NCBI GenBank assembly: GCA_022837595.1
Contig: JALHFX010000002.1
Span: 1-64,000, forward strand
Source: Propionibacterium sp.
Lineage (GTDB): Bacteria > Actinomycetota > Actinomycetes > Propionibacteriales > Propionibacteriaceae
Reading direction: 5' to 3'
Length of the DNA stretch: 64,000 nucleotides
This document shows positions 46,198 through 55,074 of the stretch, piece after piece; positions within the stretch are counted from its first letter, which is position 1, and every line of letters starts with the position of its first letter. The notes under the pieces are model-generated. The model saw nothing but the letters and a program-made list of their open reading frames with translations. It was not told the DNA's origin and ran no database searches. The translations under genes were made by a program, and so were the position numbers.

Positions 46198-47349
46198 TCA
46201 CTCCAATGGAACCCGGAACTCCCATTCCAGACCCGCGCCCCGCGAAGTCGTCAGCGTTGAGTGACCACCAAGATCAACGATCCGTCCGATGATGGACTCC
46301 TTCACGCCAAGCCTGCCGGCGGCGGCCGCCGCGTCCAACTGTTCCTGGGTCGCTCCGACTCCATCGTCGCGCACCGAGATGATCAGCTCGTTGCCCTCCT
46401 GCTCCAACAGGATCCAGCTATGTGCGCCCTGACCCGCATGATTGCTGACGTTCGCCAGTACTTCGCTGATCACCCGGTCGAGTTCCTTGGCGCGGGCCGA
46501 AGCCATATTGAGCTGCCCCGCCATCGTGGAAACCGTCACGGTGTCGCTTTGGTGTTTTTCGAGCATGATCGTGACGTCAGTCTTGTCTGTGTCCAGGAAG
46601 CCACCACCCAAAATGTCAACCCGGCGATCCTGCAGGATGGCACGCAATTGGTCCTCCTGGCGCAGCGCCAGCGAAGCCAGCAGTTGTCCGCGTGGGCCGA
46701 GCTCTGCGCCTTCGCGGGCGACCATTGCGAGCACCTGGAGTACACCATCATGGACGATGCGGTTCAACCGCTCGCGCTCTTCGAGAGCCGCCAAGGTCGC
46801 CAGACCGCGTTCACGTTCGGCCATCGCATTGTTCAATTGACTGACGACCAGACCGATGAAGTACGGGATCGCGGCCATCAACAAGACATCGCCCCAGGCC
46901 CGCGGCGCCAGCGAAGGCGCCTGCGCGAACTGTACAGCTCCCACGAGCAAACCACCGGCGAGCCCCGCCAGCGGGCCGCGCCAGATCGCTAAGACGGCCG
47001 GGGCAGCCAGCATCCAATAGCAGGCGACACCCAGATAGCTCTGCTGCAATACATCGGCCCCGAGCACGAAACGGGAGCTGGCCACTACGGCCAAGGTGAC
47101 GGCCATGTCGGTCAGCCGCAGCCACTTCGTGCGCCATCTCGGTCGCATATTCAGCAGGTATGCCATCACCGACCACACGGCGACGATCACACAGATCACC
47201 ACCAGTAAACGCGGATGCGCCACCTGTGTCAGACGCATGCCGTTCACGATGAGCATATGCACCAGCAGCGCTATCCGAGCCCAGCCCGCAGCTCGGTAAA
47301 TCGTGCCGAGCAGGTTGGGGCCGGTGGGGAGGATCTGTTTGTTAGCCAT
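46198..47349 (-). CDS. NarL-type sensor histidine kinase
   Basis: The start ATG 47349 (MANKQILPTG) gives 383 residues; the longer in-frame start lies inside the upstream acyltransferase gene. About five or six N-terminal membrane helices form the sensor part, followed by the HisKA_3 box ERERLNRIVHDGVLQVLAM (phospho-His in HDGVLQ) and an HATPase domain with EVLANVSNHAG and VRDDGVGAT. It overlaps the plsC-like gene by 8 bp, so its expression is tied to phospholipid acyltransferases, suggesting an envelope signal. Confidence 0.9.
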   Translation of the reverse strand: MANKQILPTGPNLLGTIYRAAGWARIALLVHMLIVNGMRLTQVAHPRLLVVICVIVAVWSVMAYLLNMRPRWRTKWLRLTDMAVTLAVVASSRFVLGADVLQQSYLGVACYWMLAAPAVLAIWRGPLAGLAGGLLVGAVQFAQAPSLAPRAWGDVLLMAAIPYFIGLVVSQLNNAMAERERGLATLAALEERERLNRIVHDGVLQVLAMVAREGAELGPRGQLLASLALRQEDQLRAILQDRRVDILGGGFLDTDKTDVTIMLEKHQSDTVTVSTMAGQLNMASARAKELDRVISEVLANVSNHAGQGAHSWILLEQEGNELIISVRDDGVGATQEQLDAAAAAGRLGVKESIIGRIVDLGGHSTLTTSRGAGLEWEFRVPLE

Positions 47350-48220
47350 CACCATCTGGAGTCTGCGCTTGATTGCGCCTGGCCGCGCGAGCTCGTTGCT
47401 CGGTGAGCGCGGCGCGTTCGGCCTGCTGACGGGCTGCCTCGATCGCCTCGTCCATGATGGCCGCGTCCTGTTCGTCCAGCAGTCGTGCGAGCTCAGCTTC
47501 GGAGGCGCGACGATGCTCCTCAGCAGTTCGGCGTTCGGCGCGCTGTTCACGCCACTCCGACAATCCGATGCTGCGGCCAAGTACCTGCCGCTTCTTGGCC
47601 TCGCCGGCGTATGAATCGAGATAGCGGCGACCGGCCAGCTGACTGATCCTGGTCATCACCAGATCCGTCAACCCACGCAGGATGAAACCCTCGAGCACAT
47701 CACTGGGCAGCTGATCACCGGCAAATCGTGTCGTCTCGATCGCTTCTCCGATGCGCAGCCGGTAACGGAACTCGGGTAATGCGTCCCGAGCTTTCAACGG
47801 GACCAAAGCTGCGGGCACGATCGTCACCCCGGTCGACAGCGCCAAAGCCACGAACCGCGCATGCCCCTTGTGCACCGCCCCATCACCGTCGCTGGCACCC
47901 TCCGGGAAAACCACCAGGATCTCGCCGCGAGCGAGCCGCGCGGCTGGGCTCCGCTCCGCGTCGGACTGGTCGTCCCAGCTGACATGACGCAGCCCAGGGA
48001 TCATCCGACGGCGGTTCTGTGGCTCGAGGACGAGCGTGGCCGTCCGTCCGAGCGACGCCATGACGTTCAGGTGATCGAACGGGCCGACTCTGTTGACGGC
48101 GAGGATACAGGCGCCGTCGGGTAAGCGTTCCAGATGCTCGACGTCGATCTTCCATGGGTTCCGCAAACGGCCCGCAGATCGCCGCAGGTTCGCCAGTTCA
48201 CGAGGCATCGCAGGGACCAC
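47342..48220 (-). CDS. PlsC-like acyltransferase homologue with altered catalytic motif
   Basis: The 292-residue product starts at GTG 48220 with GGGGGAG upstream, 3 bp after the preceding plsC gene. It has the LPLAT layout with FPEGASDGDGAVHKGHARF matching motif III, but motif I reads NRVGPFD instead of NHxxxxD, so the catalytic histidine is Arg (codon AGA, 48089-48091). Motif II is also unconvincing. A charged C-terminal tail is rich in Arg/Glu/Ala (EARLLDEQ-type coiled coil). It may be a non-catalytic partner of the neighbouring enzyme. Confidence 0.85.
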   Translation of the reverse strand: MVPAMPRELANLRRSAGRLRNPWKIDVEHLERLPDGACILAVNRVGPFDHLNVMASLGRTATLVLEPQNRRRMIPGLRHVSWDDQSDAERSPAARLARGEILVVFPEGASDGDGAVHKGHARFVALALSTGVTIVPAALVPLKARDALPEFRYRLRIGEAIETTRFAGDQLPSDVLEGFILRGLTDLVMTRISQLAGRRYLDSYAGEAKKRQVLGRSIGLSEWREQRAERRTAEEHRRASEAELARLLDEQDAAIMDEAIEAARQQAERAALTEQRARAARRNQAQTPDGDG

Positions 48221-48223
48221 AAG

Positions 48224-49033
48224 CTACTCCCCCATTCGCTGATCGCCCATCGCCGAGTCGTCGCCGGCCGACGCAGCCGACTGACCCGCGGCGGGGACCG
48301 GGCGCGTTTGGTTCTGATTCGGATAGTCGAGGATATGGCTGCTCAGGTCGGCACCTCGTAAGTCGCCCCGCTTTACACGCGAAGCGTAGACATCCACATA
48401 CGTCTGCCCAGTCATCTGCTGAATCGCACCCATCACCTCGTTGGTGATCCAGCGCAATACCTGCAATTCGTTGACCTGTGCCGCGTACTCATTGAACTCC
48501 ATTGGGTCACCGATGACGATGCGGGCGTTCCGCATTGTCGGGATGCCCACTTTGGACTTCACCAACCGAGTGTTGATCATCGCGACGGGCAAGACCGGCT
48601 TGCCGCTGGACAGCGCAAGCCGCGCAACTCCAGTGTGGCCTTTGTATAACCGACCATCGGGGCTACGAGTGCCCTCGGGAAAGATCGCCACGACCCCTGA
48701 TGCCTCAAGCTTCTCCTCGACCGAACCAAGTCCAGTGACGCTTGCGCGTCCACCCGATCGATCGATCGGAGCTTGCCCGACAGCTGTGAGGAACCATGCC
48801 ACGACGCGGCCTTTGAGACCCTTGCCCATGAAGAGTTCCTTCTTGGCAGGGAACGTGGTCGTCGGTTTGATCAGCGCGGGAAGGCTGAACGTGTCTCCGG
48901 CATCCAGATGGTTCGCAGCTAGGACGCAGCCGCCTTCGGGGATCTTCTCGGTGCCTTCGATCTTCACGCGGAACCACCACTTGACTGCAGGACGCACCAA
49001 CGTCGTCTTGAAGAAGTTGTACCAGACGGTCAC
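48224..49033 (-). CDS. 1-acyl-sn-glycerol-3-phosphate acyltransferase (PlsC family)
   Basis: The start is GTG 49033 (VTVWYNFFKTTL), which has a perfect GAGGAGG ribosome site; a longer in-frame ATG start has none of this and would add 100 atypical residues. The 269-residue product has motif I AANHLDAGDTF, motif II-type GQAPIDRSGG and motif III FPEGTRSPDGRLYKGHTG, so it looks catalytically complete. It makes phosphatidic acid at the membrane. It is the first gene of a plsC-plsC-like-kinase-regulator cluster. Confidence 0.92.
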   Translation of the reverse strand: MTVWYNFFKTTLVRPAVKWWFRVKIEGTEKIPEGGCVLAANHLDAGDTFSLPALIKPTTTFPAKKELFMGKGLKGRVVAWFLTAVGQAPIDRSGGRASVTGLGSVEEKLEASGVVAIFPEGTRSPDGRLYKGHTGVARLALSSGKPVLPVAMINTRLVKSKVGIPTMRNARIVIGDPMEFNEYAAQVNELQVLRWITNEVMGAIQQMTGQTYVDVYASRVKRGDLRGADLSSHILDYPNQNQTRPVPAAGQSAASAGDDSAMGDQRMGE

Positions 49034-49220
49034 TGGATCCTCCTCGAAGGCTTGAGTTACTCGCAGCAGTCTAACCCTGATCAGCTGATCAGGATCCTCG
49101 CACGCCCGCCGCTGCCCGCGATAGGTGCCATCGGTCGGCCCGGCCTGGTCATCGGGGAGCACGGCGACTAGGGTGGATTGGGTATCAATGAGCTTGGTGA
49201 CGACGAAGTTGCGAGACCAG

Positions 49221-49670
49221 ATGGAAAACAGCGATCCCTCAGATGACATTAACCAGCGATTTGCTGCGCTGATCAAGGCCGAGTTCGGGGACTCGGATGG
49301 GCCTGCGCTACTCGGCACGCCTTTGCTCGACACCTCGCATCCGGTCGAACCCGCGCCCCCTCAACCACCGCTGATCGATGACTTCTTCGACCTGGAACGC
49401 GCGATCGACGAGGTCGAGTTATCCGATGACGACTTCGAGCACTGGACGCCACCACCGGCTCCTTCGGTTGGGCGTCCGGGAGCGAAACTGCTGGTCGGTA
49501 CAGCACTGCTCACCATCGCATTCATCATTGGGATTTCTGTGCTGGCAGGTTGGCGTCCACAAGCGTGGATCTCGGCGGCGACATTGTTCTGTGCAGGAGG
49601 CGGGCTGATCATGCTGTTGTTCAGCCTGCCGCGGCATCGTCAAATCGGTGGGGACGGATCGCAGATCTGA
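49221..49670 (+). CDS. Small two-helix membrane protein of unknown function
   Basis: The start ATG 49221 (MENSDPSDDINQRFAAL) gives 149 residues; an ATG at 49188 is possible. The first ~85 residues are acidic and Pro-rich (DDFFDLERAIDEVELSDDD) and likely cytoplasmic, followed by two membrane helices (about 92-113 and 119-138) and a short basic tail. No family is recognised. It is divergent from the plsC operon and convergent with the lipoprotein gene. Confidence 0.75.
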   Translation: MENSDPSDDINQRFAALIKAEFGDSDGPALLGTPLLDTSHPVEPAPPQPPLIDDFFDLERAIDEVELSDDDFEHWTPPPAPSVGRPGAKLLVGTALLTIAFIIGISVLAGWRPQAWISAATLFCAGGGLIMLLFSLPRHRQIGGDGSQI

Positions 49671-49694
49671 GGCCGCGGCGTCACCGGCCGCCGC

Positions 49695-50792
49695 TCATGA
49701 ACACCAAACCTGCGATGAACCCACATCGGGTTGGCTGCCGGATTCGGTCCAGAGTCTGCTGATCACCGCGGTGGCATCCGGATCAGCGAGTAGCTCAGTC
49801 ACCGCAGCCGCACTCCAGGCGTAGGCGACGTCGGCTCTCACCGTATCTGCGAAGTCGCTGTCGCTCGGCGGTGGCCCGAAGAACTCGCAAGCATCGGCCA
49901 GCATCGTCTTGCTGCGTTGCTGAGATTCGGGCGATGCCTGCAGCATCACAGCTTCCGCCAGCCCCTCGCTGACCCACAGTTGCCCGGCCGCAGGATACCC
50001 CAGCCAGTTGATCGTCGCCGCATGAGTCTGCTCATGGACGAGCAGCAGGTAGCGCGCGACGGTGCTCGCCGTTTCAGCGGTCTCAGGATTGATGACGATG
50101 CGTACCGGGGCTGCTTCCTCGTTCGGAGCAGAACCACCGCTATCTGCGATCCAGGTGATCGCCCCGGTGCCGGCGAAATCAAAGACCGTTGCATCCATCA
50201 CCTGAGCGAAACTGCTTGGGTCAGCCGGAACCTCGATCACTAGGCTCTCGCCAGGACGAATCAGTTGGCTCGCTTGGCTCTTCACGACGAAATCTGCCGA
50301 TCTCTCCGCGATACTCGCCCATCCGTCGAGGTCGCCGCCGCCGATCAATGTCACCGGACCCGCACGATGAATAGTGACCGCTTCAACCAACCAGATCGGC
50401 GCCGGGGATCCGGACCACTGAACAATGTCTTCGAGTAGGCAATCTCTCACATCACACTGCCACCGTGGTGCCACCAGGTGCGTCGCCAGGCCGTCCTCGC
50501 CTGGAACCCACCATCCGATCTGCCAACCATCACCGTCTTGATCGGTGATGGTCTTCACCTCGATCTGGCTGAAGTTCTGCCACAGCAGAGCCACTCGCTC
50601 GCGATCCGCGTCTGGAGCGAAAAGGCTGACGAAAGCATTCTGATCGTCCGCCTGCAAGGCAGCAAGCACGCTGCTTGCAGTGACATCCGAATCGGGAACA
50701 GCGGTCCTGGCGGGCACCGAACAGCCGCCAAGTACGCCCAGCATCATGGCTGCTGCGAGTAATCGCACCCCACGGCCGGTGCCGCGAGTCAT
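49695..50792 (-). CDS. Lipoprotein with HExxH zinc-peptidase motif
   Basis: The start ATG 50792 begins a lipoprotein signal: MTRGTGRGVRLL, a hydrophobic core and the lipobox LGGC. The 365-residue product has a nuclear-transport-factor-like N-terminal region (SSVLAALQADDQNAFVSLFA) and a C-terminal zinc-peptidase core with HEQTHA and, about 20 residues on, WVSEGLAEAV, where the Glu would be the third zinc ligand. It is probably an envelope-anchored gluzincin acting outside the membrane; the substrate is unknown. The gene is 53 bp downstream of the M23 peptidase gene on the same strand. Confidence 0.85.
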   Translation of the reverse strand: MTRGTGRGVRLLAAAMMLGVLGGCSVPARTAVPDSDVTASSVLAALQADDQNAFVSLFAPDADRERVALLWQNFSQIEVKTITDQDGDGWQIGWWVPGEDGLATHLVAPRWQCDVRDCLLEDIVQWSGSPAPIWLVEAVTIHRAGPVTLIGGGDLDGWASIAERSADFVVKSQASQLIRPGESLVIEVPADPSSFAQVMDATVFDFAGTGAITWIADSGGSAPNEEAAPVRIVINPETAETASTVARYLLLVHEQTHAATINWLGYPAAGQLWVSEGLAEAVMLQASPESQQRSKTMLADACEFFGPPPSDSDFADTVRADVAYAWSAAAVTELLADPDATAVISRLWTESGSQPDVGSSQVWCS

Positions 50793-50844
50793 GGCAGTCG
50801 ATCCAGCCTGGCAGATCCGACTGCCGGCTCTCCCGATGTTTCGA

Positions 50845-51915
50845 TCAGAAGATCGACATCGGGTCGGTGATCTGACCGTTGACCCAGGTGCTGAAGTGAA
50901 GATGACATCCAGTTGAATAGCCGGTGGTCCCGACGGCACCGATGACTTGACCGGCGGTTACGGTCTGTCCGGGGCTGACCGACATGGTCTGCAGGTGGTT
51001 GTAGGCCGCTTTGTACATGCCACTGTCGACGATGATCCGGTTTCCCCAGCCGCCCTCGACTTGGGCGCTGACGACCACGCCGGTCCACGCTGAAACCACC
51101 GGCGTACCACAGGCCGCACCGATATCAGTGCCGTCATGCAATTCGGAATGGCCACCGATCGGGTTGACACGGTAACCGAACGGCGAAGTGAGCGGGCCAT
51201 TGGCGGGCCAAACTCCCTGTCCCGATCCCGTCGGTAGGTTGAGTCCATCACGGCTGATATTGCTGGGCAGCTTCGCCAGCGAGGCGGCGTTCGCGGCCAG
51301 AATCGCATCGTTTTGTGCCTGAGCCAAGCGGCTTTGCTGTTCCACCGTCAGTCGGCCGACCAACTCTGCGGCATCGGCGACTTTCTTGTCATACTCGGCG
51401 GAAAGCTCGCTCTGGTGTTTGACTTCGGCGTTGACCTTCGTCAACGCGTTCGCCTGGGTGGTTTCGAGTTCGCGCAGCCGGGCTTCTTCTGCTGCCAGAC
51501 GAGTGAGTTGTTCATCGGTGATCGCGGTGACCGACTGAATGACGCTCATCTCGGAGAGGAAGGAATCCTCGGAGTCGGAGGTGAACAGGAGCTTGGCCGT
51601 GCCCATCCCGGCAGCCTGTTGATGAGCAGCGACCGCTACGCGTCCGACCTGAACCCGCATCTTCTCGACGAGTTCGCGTTGGTCGGTGAGGTCCTCGGCG
51701 GTCAGATCGTACTGACGCTGAGCCTTTTCCTGCTCTTGCTGAGAGGTCTCAAGGTTGCGCTGGACTTCGGCGGCCTCGATTTGCAGCGTGGTCAGATCTC
51801 TCCGGGCCGAATCCACAGCATCATCGGCGTGGGCGGCGGGCGCCATACTCAAAGCCATTGCGATAGCCGCACCTGCTCCGACCACACCCGTCATCATTCG
51901 GCGTAGGAAAGACAT
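50845..51915 (-). CDS. Secreted M23-family peptidoglycan endopeptidase with coiled coil
   Basis: The start ATG 51915 (MSFLRRMMTGVVG) with AAAGGTGG upstream begins a signal peptide ending near AHADD. The 356-residue product continues with a long coiled coil (about residues 35-230, as in EnvC/NlpD-type and mycobacterial Rip-like proteins) and a LytM domain with zinc ligands in HSELHDGTDIG and CHLHFSTW. All four expected metal ligands appear present, so it is probably an active peptide-bridge hydrolase involved in cell separation. It is divergent from the DnaQ-UvrC gene. Confidence 0.92.
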   Translation of the reverse strand: MSFLRRMMTGVVGAGAAIAMALSMAPAAHADDAVDSARRDLTTLQIEAAEVQRNLETSQQEQEKAQRQYDLTAEDLTDQRELVEKMRVQVGRVAVAAHQQAAGMGTAKLLFTSDSEDSFLSEMSVIQSVTAITDEQLTRLAAEEARLRELETTQANALTKVNAEVKHQSELSAEYDKKVADAAELVGRLTVEQQSRLAQAQNDAILAANAASLAKLPSNISRDGLNLPTGSGQGVWPANGPLTSPFGYRVNPIGGHSELHDGTDIGAACGTPVVSAWTGVVVSAQVEGGWGNRIIVDSGMYKAAYNHLQTMSVSPGQTVTAGQVIGAVGTTGYSTGCHLHFSTWVNGQITDPMSIF

Positions 51916-52136
51916 CAAGCCACCTTTGCACTCACGAGAAACCTGATGAGAATACACTAAGACTTCCTAAGAGATTCTAAGGTGTAGCGCGCGAATTGCC
52001 AAATGGCAGGGCAACTTGTCTCTGAATGGCATTGACGCACAGTTCTCGATGATAGTCCGCCCGGCAATTGACCGGGGACGAGAAGCACTCCCACCCGTTG
52101 CGTCTTTTGTCGGAGGAGGCGGCTACCCTCATCGCC

Positions 52137-53921
52137 ATGACTTACGCTTCGCAGAAGGCAGCGTTGCAGCCCAGCCTGGACGATCTCGGAACACCCCTGG
52201 CCGAAACCGTCTTCTGCGTCGTCGATTTGGAAACCACTGGCTCCGGTCCGCAGGCATCGATCACTGAATTCGGTGCTGTCAAAGTGCGCGGCGGCGAGGT
52301 CCTCGGCGAATTCCGAACACTGGTGAACCCCGGCACCCATATCCCCGGATTCATCGCGGTACTCACCGGCATCACCAACCAGATGGTCGCCGACGCGCCC
52401 AGCTTGGCTCAAGTGCTACCCAGCTGGCTCGAGTTCTCCCGTGGCAGCGTGTTGGTGGCACACAATGCGCGCTTCGACATCGGTTTCCTCAAGCGTGCCT
52501 GCGAACAGTTCGGCTATCCCTGGCCGGAGCACACGATCATCGATACCGTCGCCCTTGCTCGCCAGGCCCTGCTACCAGGAGAAGTGCCGAATGTGAAGCT
52601 GCATACCCTGGCAGGTCATTTCCACGCGGACACTCAACCTAACCATCGTGCGCTCTCGGACGCCCGAGCAACCGTCGATGTGCTGCACGGGTTACTGGAA
52701 AGAGTGGGCAATCTGGGGGTGCTCACCGTCGAAGATCTCAAAGAGTTCGAGCATCGGGTTTCGCGGCAACGGCGCGCCAAGCGAACATGGTCCGCCGATC
52801 TGCCCGAGGCTCCGGGCATTTATACCTTCTATGCACAGCGTCCCGGCCAGGAGCGTCAGGTGCTCTATGTGGGCAAGGCCAACAACATTCGGCGTCGGGT
52901 GCGCACCTATTTCACCTCCTCGGAAACCCGTCCGAGGATGGATGAGATGGTGCGGATAGCGACCGGGGTGGACGCCGTGATCTGCGCCACCGAGTTGGAG
53001 GCCGAAGTGCGCGAACTCCGCACGATCGCCGCTCATAATCCTCGCTACAACCGCCGCTCCCGACGCCAGAACAAGGTCGCATGGATCAAACTCACTCGCG
53101 AACGCTTTCCGCGTCTATCAATCGTCAGTGCCCCCACCGACGAGCGGGCGACCTATTGGGGACCATTTGGCTCGCGCGGCGCCGCCCAAGCCGCCTGCGA
53201 AGTGATCTATGACGCCTATCCGCTACGCCAGTGCACGATGAGAATCGGGCAGAAGCCGAGTGGAGCAGGCTGCGCACTCAGCGAACTGGGAAAATGCTTG
53301 GCCCCCTGCCAAGGCTCTGACCCCGACGAGTATTCGGCACTCGTCACGCAGGTGCGCGAGGCCTTGACCAGTGATCCGCGTCCCACCGTAGCTTTGATCG
53401 GGCAACGCATCGCTGCCTTGTCAGCCCAGGAACGCTATGAGCAGGCCGAGATACTCACCACCCGATTGCGCAGCTACCTGGCGACCACGCAACGCTTCCA
53501 TCGACTCGTAGGTTTTTCGCGCTGTCCGCAGATCGTCGCGGCGCGCTGGGTCCAGCCCCCGGCAGCCAATCCGGGCTGGCAGATCCACGTGATTCGTTAC
53601 GGCAGGCTCGCTGCGGCCGCAACCGCGCAGCCCGGTACGGATCCACGTATCATCGCCGCGGAGGCAGTCACGCTCGCCGAAACCGTACTGCCATCCCATC
53701 ACGGCCTGCCATCGGCTTCGATCGAAGAAGCTGAGCGCATCGCAGCCTGGCTGGAGCGTCCGGGCGTGCGGTTGATCGATATCGACGGGGAGTGGTCGAT
53801 GCCCGTGCACTGCGCAATCGATGCCACTGATCTACCGCGCCTGATCTTGAAACGACCTGACCAGACGGACCCGGCGGCCCGAACCCGCCCGACCGAGCCG
53901 CAGCAGACCGAGCCTGACTAG
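52137..53921 (+). CDS. DEDD exonuclease (DnaQ) fused to UvrC-type GIY-YIG domain
   Basis: This 594-residue fusion (start ATG 52137, MTYASQKAAL; an earlier in-frame start at 52068 is less likely) joins an epsilon-type 3'-5' exonuclease to a UvrC N-terminal nuclease module. Exonuclease residues are VVDLETTG, HNARFD and HRALSDA (roughly residues 26-175). The GIY-YIG domain reads PGIYTFY and LYVGKANNIRRRVRTYF (about 245-290), with a Cys-rich GAGCALSELGKCLAPCQG near 395. The same fusion occurs near trpD in mycobacteria. It is thought to serve in DNA repair; its exact role is not settled. Confidence 0.93.
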   Translation: MTYASQKAALQPSLDDLGTPLAETVFCVVDLETTGSGPQASITEFGAVKVRGGEVLGEFRTLVNPGTHIPGFIAVLTGITNQMVADAPSLAQVLPSWLEFSRGSVLVAHNARFDIGFLKRACEQFGYPWPEHTIIDTVALARQALLPGEVPNVKLHTLAGHFHADTQPNHRALSDARATVDVLHGLLERVGNLGVLTVEDLKEFEHRVSRQRRAKRTWSADLPEAPGIYTFYAQRPGQERQVLYVGKANNIRRRVRTYFTSSETRPRMDEMVRIATGVDAVICATELEAEVRELRTIAAHNPRYNRRSRRQNKVAWIKLTRERFPRLSIVSAPTDERATYWGPFGSRGAAQAACEVIYDAYPLRQCTMRIGQKPSGAGCALSELGKCLAPCQGSDPDEYSALVTQVREALTSDPRPTVALIGQRIAALSAQERYEQAEILTTRLRSYLATTQRFHRLVGFSRCPQIVAARWVQPPAANPGWQIHVIRYGRLAAAATAQPGTDPRIIAAEAVTLAETVLPSHHGLPSASIEEAERIAAWLERPGVRLIDIDGEWSMPVHCAIDATDLPRLILKRPDQTDPAARTRPTEPQQTEPD

Positions 53922-53930
53922 ACTCAAATC

Positions 53931-54212
53931 ATGATCACCGCAATCGTCTTCGTCCACGTCGACAACGATCGGATCCCCGAAGTAGCCGAGCAAATCGCAG
54001 CCATCGACGGCGTGAGCGAGGTCTACTCGGTAACCGGACGGATCGACCTGATCGCCATGGTCCGAGTACCTACCTTCGACGACGTGGCACCGGTGGTGGC
54101 GGATTCTTTGGCGAAGGTCCCCGGCGTTCGCCAGACCGAGACCCATCTCGCTTTCAGAGCCTTCAGCCAGCATGATCTGGACGCTACCTTCGCCATCGGC
54201 ATCGGTGGCTGA
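53931..54212 (+). CDS. Lrp/AsnC-type ligand-binding (RAM) domain protein
   Basis: The 93-residue product is a stand-alone effector-binding domain of the Lrp/AsnC family (TAIVFVHVDNDRIPEVAEQI, GVSEVYSVTGRIDLIAMVRV, TETHLAFRAFSQ) without a DNA-binding region. It lies 9 bp after the DnaQ-UvrC gene. Such small proteins bind amino acids and may modulate full-length Lrp partners; the role here is unknown. Confidence 0.88.
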   Translation: MITAIVFVHVDNDRIPEVAEQIAAIDGVSEVYSVTGRIDLIAMVRVPTFDDVAPVVADSLAKVPGVRQTETHLAFRAFSQHDLDATFAIGIGG

Positions 54213-54277
54213 GGACCCTTAGACCGCGCCGCACACCACCGACGGGTATCGGACCGGTTGATTCTTCGGTAACGACG

Positions 54278-54316
54278 ATCTACCCGCCGGCCACTGTCGG
54301 GTCCCGGCGGGTAGAT
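54278..54316. terminator. Strong bidirectional terminator
   Basis: ATCTACCCGCCGG (54278-54290) and CCGGCGGGTAGAT (54304-54316) form a perfect 13-bp stem with a 13-nt loop between the convergent Lrp-domain and cyclophilin genes. Confidence 0.85.
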
Positions 54317-54345
54317 TGCGATGCTTTCGTGCGGTCGAACCGTAA

Positions 54346-54855
54346 TCAGACGATCTCGACCGAGGTGATGACGACATCATCGATCGGACGATCCGCCCGA
54401 TTCGTAGCAGTCGCCGCAATCGCGTCCACTACCTGCTGGCTCGCCGCATCAGTGACCTCACCGAAGATCGAGTGGCGACGATTGAGATGGGGCGTGGGCG
54501 CCACGGTGATGAAGAACTGGCTGCCATTGGTACCAGGCCCGGCATTGGCCATCGCGAGTAAATACGGGCGATCGAAAACCAAATCGGGATAGAACTCGTC
54601 CGCGAAGGTGTACCCGGGGCCGCCTCGCCCGGTGCCGGTGGGGTCGCCGCCTTGAATCATGAAGCCGTCGATGACGCGGTGGAAGATCGTGCCGTCATAG
54701 TACGGGCCTTGTTTGGTCTGACCGTCCGCCGGATCGCGGTATTCGCGTGTGCCATCGGCCAAACCAACAAAATTCGCGACCGTCTTGGGTGCGTAATCGT
54801 CGAACAAATCGACGACAATGTCGCCCCTATTGGTGTGCAGGGTGGCTTGGGTCAT
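54346..54855 (-). CDS. Peptidyl-prolyl cis-trans isomerase (cyclophilin)
   Basis: This cytoplasmic cyclophilin speeds proline isomerisation during folding. The 169-residue product starts MTQATLHTNRGDIVVDLF and has the active-site FHRVIDGFMIQGGDPTGTGRG, later NAGPGTNGSQFFIT and the HSIFGEVT loop, all standard. No signal peptide is present. It is divergent from the sunset-domain gene, with 219 bp between them. Confidence 0.94.
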   Translation of the reverse strand: MTQATLHTNRGDIVVDLFDDYAPKTVANFVGLADGTREYRDPADGQTKQGPYYDGTIFHRVIDGFMIQGGDPTGTGRGGPGYTFADEFYPDLVFDRPYLLAMANAGPGTNGSQFFITVAPTPHLNRRHSIFGEVTDAASQQVVDAIAATATNRADRPIDDVVITSVEIV

Positions 54856-55074
54856 GCGTACCCACCTTTCAAGAAATGCGTGTCTGCGCTTGCATCGTCC
54901 ATCTTTGCAGACGTGCGGGATGATCCCCGCTTTTGTGGCGCTTCGGCGACCATCGGAGGGTGGAAGACGTAACGTTTATGGCAGAGGCTTCGATCACAGG
55001 CACTGCCTGCACCAAGTCTCCATGCTCGATCACGAGCCGCTCGACCACGAGCCCTGCAACGAACGGAGAAGATT

